From assembly GCA_007122565.1 (NCBI GenBank), contig SKTJ01000065.1, positions 1 to 12,337 on the forward strand: DNA of 12,337 nucleotides, in the 5' to 3' direction. The notes beneath the pieces were generated by a model. The model was not told where the DNA came from, did no database searches, and was given only the letters and a program-made list of their open reading frames with translations. Of the stretch, positions 5,156 through 10,590 are shown piece after piece (within the stretch, counting starts at the first letter, position 1; each line of letters opens with the position of its first letter). This stretch comes from Syntrophomonadaceae bacterium (GTDB lineage Bacteria; Bacillota; Dethiobacteria; DTU022; UBA8154). A program made the position numbers and the translations under genes.

Positions 5156-5197
5156 TATATGTGGCACGTAATGTTGCAGAGGGATGTGGCACATATA
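5156..5197. repeat. ATGTGGCAC direct repeats within a TATATGTG/CACATATA inverted repeat
   Basis: ATGTGGCAC occurs at 5159-5167 and 5184-5192. The outer 8-mers TATATGTG (5156-5163) and CACATATA (5190-5197) are exact reverse complements. The element lies immediately upstream of the ribosome binding site of the broken rubredoxin gene and just past the codY terminator. It may be an old promoter/operator of that gene; no promoter boxes are convincing. Confidence 0.4.
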
Positions 5198-5204
5198 TTT
5201 TATT

Positions 5205-5233
5205 AAAAAAAGCAGCCTGATCGGCTGCTTTTT
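5205..5233. terminator. Intrinsic terminator ending the codY transcript
   Basis: AGCAGCC (5211-5217) pairs with GGCTGCT (5223-5229), extended by A/T pairs to about 11 bp, with the loop TGATC. On the minus strand it is followed by a run of T. It lies about 22 nt beyond the codY stop and is nearly symmetric, so it could also work in the plus direction. Confidence 0.92.
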
Positions 5234-5255
5234 CCCTTTTCATAGCAGTAATCTG

Positions 5256-6056
5256 TTATTTAAGAAATGTTTTCTGTTTCTTTGCCAACTGCTCCAACAG
5301 GTAGGGATTTAAAACCTTGATATATGTCCCTTTCATACCTAGGGAACGGGACTCAATGACACCGGCGCTTTCAAACTTACGTAAAGCGTTAACAATTACA
5401 GAGCGGGTAATCCCCAGTTGGTCGGCGATTTTGCTGGCCACAAGCAAGCCTTCGTCACCATCCAGCTCTTCAAAAATATGCTCCACCGCTTCCAACTCCG
5501 AGTAAGAAAGAGTTCCGATAGCCAGTTGCACCACCGCTTTGTTGCGCGCTTCTTCCTCAATCTTTTCCGCCCGGGCCCGTAGAATTTCCATGCCCACAAC
5601 GGTCGCTCCTGTTTCGGCAAGAATCAGGTCTTCCGCCTCAAAAGATTCGGCAAAGCGGGCCAGCAAAAGTGTCCCCAGTCTCTTACCACCGCCCAGGATA
5701 GGCACCACTGTGGTCAACTTGTTGGTAAAAAGGCATTTTTCCACGTCCATAAATACACAGTCAGTGGTTTTCTGCGTGAGGTTTGTTCTCGTTTCATCAT
5801 CCCGCAACAGAAAATCGTTGTAGCGCTCGGGGAAATCAGCGGTTTTCAACACCTGGTTCACCATAATTTCACACTCGAACTCATCGACCAGCGCATATCC
5901 CAATACCTTGCCGTCGCGGTGCACAATATAAACATTGGCATGAATGACGTTTTTTAGGACTTCAGAAACCTCAAAAAAGTCCACCCGTTGTCCCGCCGTT
6001 TTTTGCAGGATTTTGTTAATGCGCCTGGTCTTCTCCAATAAAGGAGAGTTAATCAT
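5256..6056 (-). CDS. codY: GTP- and branched-chain-amino-acid-sensing transcriptional regulator CodY
   Basis: CodY is the global Firmicutes repressor of starvation genes, activated by isoleucine/leucine/valine and GTP. The protein has 266 residues (about 260 is usual). The N-terminal GAF-like effector domain covers about 1-160, with VVPILGGGKRLGTLLLARF at 117-135 and DLILAETGATVVGMEILR at 143-160. A helical linker leads to the winged HTH: ASKIADQLGITRSVIVNALRKFESAGVIESRSLGMKGTYIKV at 207-248, nearly identical to the Bacillus protein. The ATG at 6056 is chosen because GAGGTG lies 6 nt upstream; the in-frame ATG at 6086 has no SD. It is the last gene of the cluster, 67 nt after hslU, and is followed by a terminator. 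The effector-pocket arginine known as Arg61 in B. subtilis is not evident (see findings). Confidence 0.97.
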   Translation of the reverse strand: MINSPLLEKTRRINKILQKTAGQRVDFFEVSEVLKNVIHANVYIVHRDGKVLGYALVDEFECEIMVNQVLKTADFPERYNDFLLRDDETRTNLTQKTTDCVFMDVEKCLFTNKLTTVVPILGGGKRLGTLLLARFAESFEAEDLILAETGATVVGMEILRARAEKIEEEARNKAVVQLAIGTLSYSELEAVEHIFEELDGDEGLLVASKIADQLGITRSVIVNALRKFESAGVIESRSLGMKGTYIKVLNPYLLEQLAKKQKTFLK

Positions 6057-6088
6057 AACTTTCACCTCTTTCACATTATTAATCATCT

Positions 6089-6108
6089 ATCTTAAATTAA
6101 ATTAAGAT
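6089..6108. repeat. Short AT-rich inverted repeat between hslU and codY
   Basis: ATCTTAA (6089-6095) and TTAAGAT (6102-6108) are inverted around a 6-bp AT centre, 33 nt upstream of the codY start and within the 67-nt spacer after hslU. It does not match the CodY box (AATTTTCWGAAAATT). A regulatory role in codY expression is possible but unsupported. Confidence 0.3.
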
Positions 6109-6123
6109 CAAAGGATTGGGAAT

Positions 6124-7548
6124 TTACAAAATATATCTACTCAAATCCTTATTTTTAACAATTTCTCTAATTTTATTCTTTACATATTCTCTGTTAATTA
6201 AAATTTTTTGATCTTCAAGCTCCGGAGCGACAAAAGATACATCCTCCAACAGCTTTTCCATAATAGTGTAAAGTCGGCGGGCTCCGATATTTTCCATCTC
6301 TTCGTTAATAAAACATGCCGTTGTGGCTATCTCATCAATGCCGTCCTCACAGAACTCCAGTTCAACTCCTTCTGTTCCAAGCAAAGCTGTATACTGCTTG
6401 GTAAGGGCGTTCTCAGGCTCCGTAAGAATACGCCGGAAATCCTCCGGAGAAAGACTCGTAAGTTCAACCCGCACGGGAAAACGCCCCTGCAACTCAGGAA
6501 TGAGATCGGAGGGTTTGCTAACATGAAACGCTCCCGCAGCAATAAAAAGAATATGATCCGTTTTAACAGGCCCGTGTTTGGTCATTACCGTGGAACCCTC
6601 TACGATAGGAAGTATATCCCGCTGCACCCCCTCCCTCGAAACATCCGGTCCCGCGCCTGTCTTTTCACCGGCAACCTTATCCAGCTCGTCTAAAAATACA
6701 ATCCCCGATTGCTCTGCCCGTGATACAGCTTCGGTGATAACATCATCCATTTCAATGAGTTTCTCACCTTCTTCCTGCTGCAAAATACGTCTGGCCTGTT
6801 TTACGGGGATTCTTTTTTTCTTTTTTTTACGCGGTAACATGTTTCCAAACAGTTCCTGGACATTGGCCCCCATCTCTTCCATACCCATACCGGAAAACAT
6901 ATCCAACATGGGAGGCAAGCGATCATCCAGTTCCACTTCGACCAAAACCTCTTCCACTTCACCTGCTTTTAACTTTTTCGCCACCTCCCGCCGCTCGTTT
7001 TTTTTCAACTCCAACTGCGACGGGTAATCATCAGCCTCAACAGCTGGTTCCGTACTTCCCGCACCCTTCGTGTATTGAAACAGAAAGTCCAGGGGATTGG
7101 CTGTTTTTTTCTCCTTTTCCGGAAAGGGCACCAACAGCTCGAGCAATCTTTCTTCTGCCAACTGAGCTGCCCTTGGTTCAATGGACTTCATTCTTTCTCC
7201 TTTAACAATACGCACAGAACTTTCCACCAGATCCCTGATGATGGAATCCACATCGCGCCCCACATAGCCAACTTCCGTGAACTTTGTAGCTTCCACCTTG
7301 ACAAAGGGTGAGTTCACCAAGCGAGCCAACCGGCGGGCTATTTCAGTCTTTCCCACACCGGTAGGGCCGATCATGATAATGTTCTTAGGAATAATCTCTT
7401 CGCTAACAATCTTATCCAAACTGCGGCGGCGAAAACGATTGCGCAGAGCCACGGCCACGATCTTTTTTGCCTCTTCCTGCCCCACAATATATTTATCCAG
7501 TTCAGCTACTACTTCCCGTGGTGTTAATTCATCTTTAAGTGTTGCCAT
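6124..7548 (-). CDS. hslU: ATP-dependent protease ATPase subunit HslU (ClpY)
   Basis: HslU is the hexameric AAA+ unfoldase that feeds substrates to the HslV peptidase. The 474-residue protein shows the family layout: LTPREVVAELDKYIVGQ at 8-24; Walker A GPTGVGKT at 61-68; a pore-loop motif GYVGRDVDSIIRDL; a long charged insertion (I domain) from about 110 to 265; Walker B GIVFLDELDK; the second-region-of-homology sequence ELQGRFPVRVELTSL; and the C-terminal tail DLSRYIL that docks into HslV. The ribosome binding site is unusual: GAAGGAG lies 13 nt before the ATG and no closer SD or alternative start is visible. The I domain carries a lysine stretch encoded by an A8-G-A7 run. It lies between hslV (100-nt spacer) and codY, as codX does in Bacillus. 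Confidence 0.97.
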   Translation of the reverse strand: MATLKDELTPREVVAELDKYIVGQEEAKKIVAVALRNRFRRRSLDKIVSEEIIPKNIIMIGPTGVGKTEIARRLARLVNSPFVKVEATKFTEVGYVGRDVDSIIRDLVESSVRIVKGERMKSIEPRAAQLAEERLLELLVPFPEKEKKTANPLDFLFQYTKGAGSTEPAVEADDYPSQLELKKNERREVAKKLKAGEVEEVLVEVELDDRLPPMLDMFSGMGMEEMGANVQELFGNMLPRKKKKKRIPVKQARRILQQEEGEKLIEMDDVITEAVSRAEQSGIVFLDELDKVAGEKTGAGPDVSREGVQRDILPIVEGSTVMTKHGPVKTDHILFIAAGAFHVSKPSDLIPELQGRFPVRVELTSLSPEDFRRILTEPENALTKQYTALLGTEGVELEFCEDGIDEIATTACFINEEMENIGARRLYTIMEKLLEDVSFVAPELEDQKILINREYVKNKIREIVKNKDLSRYIL

Positions 7549-7565
7549 TAAGTAACCCAGGCTCC

Positions 7566-7640
7566 TTCTGACTACGATATAGTTACTAAAAATATATTTT
7601 TGCCATTATTCAAATCTTTTATGCTACTACTGCATACTGA
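7566..7640. repeat. Weak, decayed heptad repeat in the hslV-hslU spacer
   Basis: The ends of this spacer carry TTCTGAC (7566-7572) and CTACTGC, ATACTGA (7627-7640), resembling units of the 4960-5008 array. The middle is AT-rich (AAAAATATATTTTT). The 7-bp phase is only partly kept, so membership of the repeat family is tentative. No promoter or terminator is convincing here. Confidence 0.35.
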
Positions 7641-7648
7641 CTATAAGA

Positions 7649-8188
7649 TTAAGAACTTATCTCCTCAACAGTAATATTGCTGTTCGTATAAACACAAATT
7701 TCCGAGGCAACAAACAGAGCCTCCTGAGCTATGGCTGCGGGAGAAAGGTCCGTATTACGAATCAGGGATCTGGCCGCAGCCAGGGCATAAGACCCTCCTG
7801 AACCAATGGCAGCCACACCATCATCAGGCTCAATCACATCGCCCGTCCCGGAGATAATCAGCAGGGCATCAGGTGAGGCCACAACGAGCAGGGCTTCCAG
7901 CCTGCGCAGGAAACGGTCGGTACGCCACTCCTTCGCCAGTTCCACAGCAGCACGACGCAGGTTACCCTGATGGCTATCAAGCTGTTGCTCAAATTTTTCA
8001 AACAGAGTGATGGCATCAGCCACTGCACCGGCAAAGCCGGCCAATACCTTGTCCTGGTAAAGACGGCGAATCTTCCGTGCCTGATGCTTTACAATCACAT
8101 TACCTGTGATGGTAACCTGCCCATCGCCGGCAATAGCAACCTGGTCGTCTTTCTTCACAGCTAAAATCGTTGTTGATTTAAACATCAT
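7649..8188 (-). CDS. hslV: ATP-dependent protease peptidase subunit HslV (ClpQ)
   Basis: HslV forms the double-hexamer threonine peptidase chamber that partners HslU. The 179 residues closely follow the family: TTILAVKKDDQVAIAGDGQVT at 6-26, VLAGFAGAVADAITLFEKFE, NLRRAAVELAKEWRTDR, LLIISGTGDVIEPDDGVAAIGSGGSYALAAARSL and a C-terminal ICVYTNSNITVEEISS. The N-terminal nucleophile should be Thr6, exposed after removal of the pro-segment MMFKS, aligning with Thr1 of mature Escherichia coli HslV. The start at 8188 is followed at once by a second ATG. Neither has a clear Shine-Dalgarno (nearby purines are only GGGG), so expression may depend on translational coupling or on mRNA structure. It lies 79 nt after xerC, as codW does in Bacillus. 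Confidence 0.96.
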   Translation of the reverse strand: MMFKSTTILAVKKDDQVAIAGDGQVTITGNVIVKHQARKIRRLYQDKVLAGFAGAVADAITLFEKFEQQLDSHQGNLRRAAVELAKEWRTDRFLRRLEALLVVASPDALLIISGTGDVIEPDDGVAAIGSGGSYALAAARSLIRNTDLSPAAIAQEALFVASEICVYTNSNITVEEISS

Positions 8189-8267
8189 CCCGGTAATACA
8201 ACCCCAATCCCAGGTTAATTCCCAAAATATAGAAACTCTTTCGATAATTCAGTCCAGAGCCCCAACC

Positions 8268-9164
8268 TCAAGCCCGAGGGTGCGTTCTTAGGTAAGTTTT
8301 TTTCAGCTCATCTTTGGTAACGTGCGTATAAAGTTGAGTAGTGGATAGGCTGGCATGACCCAGCATTTCCTGCACAGCCCGCAGATCAGCTCCCCCGTTA
8401 AGCAAATGAGTGGCAAAGGAATGTCGCAACACATGGGGGCTTATCCCTGAACCCTGGCCTGACTTACGGCTATAGTCCCCTACCAAACGTCGCACACTTC
8501 TGTCCGACAACCTCTCCCCGAAACGGTTCAGGAAAAAGGCACCGTCATCTGTTCTTTTTTTGTTCTTCGCCAGCAAAGTGGGGCGGCTCTTATTCAAATA
8601 AACAGCAAGTGCCTGCTTGGCATAACCGCCCATTGGGACGATTCGTTCCTTACGCCCCTTACCCCTGACCAGAATAACTCCTTCATCTAAATTAACGGCG
8701 GAGAGGTTAAGATCAACCAGTTCTTTCACTCTTACCCCAGCCCCGTAGAGCAACTCCAGTATAGCGTTGTCCCGGCATCCCAGAGGCGTGCTATGCAACG
8801 GTGTTTGCAGTAGCAAATCCACTTCGTCAACATAAAGAAACTGGGGAAGTTTCTTCTCCTTTTTAGGGGTAGAAACTATTTCCCAGGTGTTTGCTGTAAG
8901 CAATCCTTCCCTTTTCAGGAAACGGAGGAAGCTCCGCACCGCTGCCAATTTTCGTGCCACTGAACTACGGGCATAACCATGTTCCTTAAGCATGGCCAGA
9001 AAGCGGCGCAAACAACGATAATCCACCTGTGACTGGCTCAGATTTGCATGGACCATAAATCCCAGAAATTGTTGAATATCTTTCTTATAACTATTAACAG
9101 TTAAAATAGCGGCATTCTTTTCGTTTTGCAGGTAATCTATAAATCCATCCAAGTAAATATCCAT
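8268..9164 (-). CDS. xerC: Tyrosine recombinase XerC (CodV)
   Basis: This site-specific recombinase resolves chromosome dimers at dif together with a XerD partner. The 298 residues are of normal length. The N-terminal core-binding domain (about 1-90) includes SYKKDIQQFLGFM. The catalytic domain shows all expected active-site residues: Arg145 in GAGVRVKEL, Lys169 in VRGKGRKERIVP, His244 and Arg247 in PHVLRHSFATHLL, His270 in MLGHASLSTTQ and nucleophile Tyr279 in LYTHV. The ATG at 9164 is preferred (AGAAGG 9 nt upstream, MDIYLDGFIDYL matching family N-termini) over the in-frame ATG at 9200, which lies close to the trmFO stop and lacks an SD. It is in the housekeeping topA-trmFO-xerC-hslV context rather than in an integrated element. 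Confidence 0.95.
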   Translation of the reverse strand: MDIYLDGFIDYLQNEKNAAILTVNSYKKDIQQFLGFMVHANLSQSQVDYRCLRRFLAMLKEHGYARSSVARKLAAVRSFLRFLKREGLLTANTWEIVSTPKKEKKLPQFLYVDEVDLLLQTPLHSTPLGCRDNAILELLYGAGVRVKELVDLNLSAVNLDEGVILVRGKGRKERIVPMGGYAKQALAVYLNKSRPTLLAKNKKRTDDGAFFLNRFGERLSDRSVRRLVGDYSRKSGQGSGISPHVLRHSFATHLLNGGADLRAVQEMLGHASLSTTQLYTHVTKDELKKTYLRTHPRA

Positions 9165-9205
9165 AATTTTTAACCTTCTTTTCAATATTAGCATAAGCAT
9201 ATTGT

Positions 9206-10537
9206 TTATGCAAGCAAGCCATGGTAATTTTTTCGAAATATCGACAGATTTTCCAAACTGCGCGCCACCATGCGCTCCTTCCGTTCCCGTTTCTTCCCCT
9301 TCTCCGACAAAGGGGGCAGCAAGCCGAAATTCACGTTCATGGGCTGGAAATACTGTGGATCTGCCGTAGTGATATAATTAAGCAGGGAACCGGTGGCCGT
9401 CTCTTTGGGGAAGGTAAGGGGTATCACCCCTGTGGCGCGACAGTATGCATTAATTCCCGCCACCAACCCCGCAGCAGCAGACTCCACATACCCCTCCACC
9501 CCGGTGATCTGACCGGCGAAAAATATCCCCGGATGCTCTTTTACTTCCAGGGTAGCATCCAGCAGCAAGGGAGAATTAATGAAGGTATTGCGGTGCACCG
9601 CCCCATAGCGGGCAAAGCTTGCGTTTTCTAACCCGGGGATGAGACGGAAAATGCGCTGCTGTTCTCTCCGCAGCAAGCGTGTCTGAAAGCCAACCATGTT
9701 ATATAGTGTCCCCTCCCGGTTATCCCGGCGCAACTGTACAACAGCATGGGGTTGTTCTCCCGTATCCGGAACGGTAAGGCCCACCGGCTTCAGTGGACCA
9801 AAGCAGAGCGTATCCTTGCCCCGGGTTGCCAGAACTTCCACCGGCATACAGCCTTCAAAAAATATTTCCTTTTCAAACTCTTTACCTTCATATACGGCCC
9901 CGCTGCACAACGCTTCATGAAAACAGCTGTACTCAGCCTCACTAAAGGGGCAATTCAGGTAATCACGGCCACCCCGATCATAGCGTGAGGCAAAAAACGC
10001 CTTTTCCAGGTTAATCGATTCAAAAGTAACGATGGGAGCCGCCGCATCATAAAAGTAGAGACTGCCCGCCCCTGTAATCTCTTCCAGAGAACTGGAAAAA
10101 GCAGGGGAAGTAAGGGGTCCGGTGGCAATAACGAGGGGCCTCTCTACTGGGATTTGCGTCACCTCAGCCCGCACTATTTCAACGAGCGAATGTGACTCCA
10201 GTCGCTGCGTAACCAGTGCCGCAAATTCCTCCCGGTCCACGGCCAGGGCACCCCCCGCCGGTATCTGGGATTGAAGAGCACATTCCATTATCAATGAGTT
10301 CAGAAAGCGCATTTCCTCCTTGAGCAATCCCACCGCATTTTGTACAGAAGCGGCGCGTAAAGAGTTGCTGCAAACCAGTTCGGCGAAAGCACCACTGTGA
10401 TGGGCCGGGGTCAGCTTTACAGGCCTCATTTCATATAGCTTCACCTTTACCCCCCTGCGGGCCACCTGCCAGGCCGCTTCCGCTCCTGCAAGCCCCGCGC
10501 CGACGATCGTTACTACCTCATCCCCGATTGGGAACAC
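9206..10537 (-). CDS. trmFO: Folate/FAD-dependent tRNA uridine-54 methyltransferase TrmFO (Gid)
   Basis: TrmFO makes ribothymidine at position 54 of the tRNA T-loop, using methylenetetrahydrofolate and FAD. The 443-residue frame shows an FAD-binding GAGLAGAEAAW at 13-23, LYEMRPVKLTPAHHSGAFAELVCSNSLR with conserved Cys56, PAGGALAVDREEF, YFYDAAAPIV, the second conserved cysteine Cys230 in IFFEGCMPVEV, GFQTRLL, HRNTFINSP, and FFAGQITGVEGYVESAAAGLVAG. The start is unclear: the only standard in-frame candidate (GTG at 10537) overlaps its own ribosome binding site AGGAGGTG. An ATC at 10528 sits at ideal spacing, 8 nt after AGGAGG. There is no later ATG, GTG or TTG before the FAD motif. The gene follows topA after a 53-nt spacer containing heptad repeats. 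Confidence 0.96.
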   Translation of the reverse strand: MFPIGDEVVTIVGAGLAGAEAAWQVARRGVKVKLYEMRPVKLTPAHHSGAFAELVCSNSLRAASVQNAVGLLKEEMRFLNSLIMECALQSQIPAGGALAVDREEFAALVTQRLESHSLVEIVRAEVTQIPVERPLVIATGPLTSPAFSSSLEEITGAGSLYFYDAAAPIVTFESINLEKAFFASRYDRGGRDYLNCPFSEAEYSCFHEALCSGAVYEGKEFEKEIFFEGCMPVEVLATRGKDTLCFGPLKPVGLTVPDTGEQPHAVVQLRRDNREGTLYNMVGFQTRLLRREQQRIFRLIPGLENASFARYGAVHRNTFINSPLLLDATLEVKEHPGIFFAGQITGVEGYVESAAAGLVAGINAYCRATGVIPLTFPKETATGSLLNYITTADPQYFQPMNVNFGLLPPLSEKGKKRERKERMVARSLENLSIFRKNYHGLLA

Positions 10538-10550
10538 CTCCTGATAATGC

Positions 10551-10571
10551 GGAAGTTGGAAGTTGGAAATG
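10551..10571. repeat. Three-unit 7-bp repeat between topA and trmFO
   Basis: The plus strand reads GGAAGTT, GGAAGTT, GGAAATG in tandem, immediately upstream of the trmFO ribosome binding site. It is the shortest of the heptad arrays here and has the same period but a different unit. Confidence 0.7.
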
Positions 10572-10590
10572 CGTAAAACATTGCCTGTTT

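Noticed and set aside
6089..6108. Possible CodY autoregulatory box upstream of codY
   Set aside because: The inverted repeat ATCTTAA/TTAAGAT does not match the known CodY box AATTTTCWGAAAATT.
6208..6693. 161-codon plus-strand frame opposite hslU
   Set aside because: The opposite strand encodes highly conserved AAA+ motifs; this frame is incidental.
8268..9164. Tyrosine recombinase as sign of an integrated mobile element
   Set aside because: It sits in the conserved topA-trmFO-xerC-hslVU-codY order with no att-like repeats or phage genes; housekeeping XerC.
9221..9631. Long plus-strand open frame opposite trmFO (136 codons)
   Set aside because: It lies wholly antisense to conserved TrmFO sequence, has no SD and its product resembles nothing; a shadow frame.
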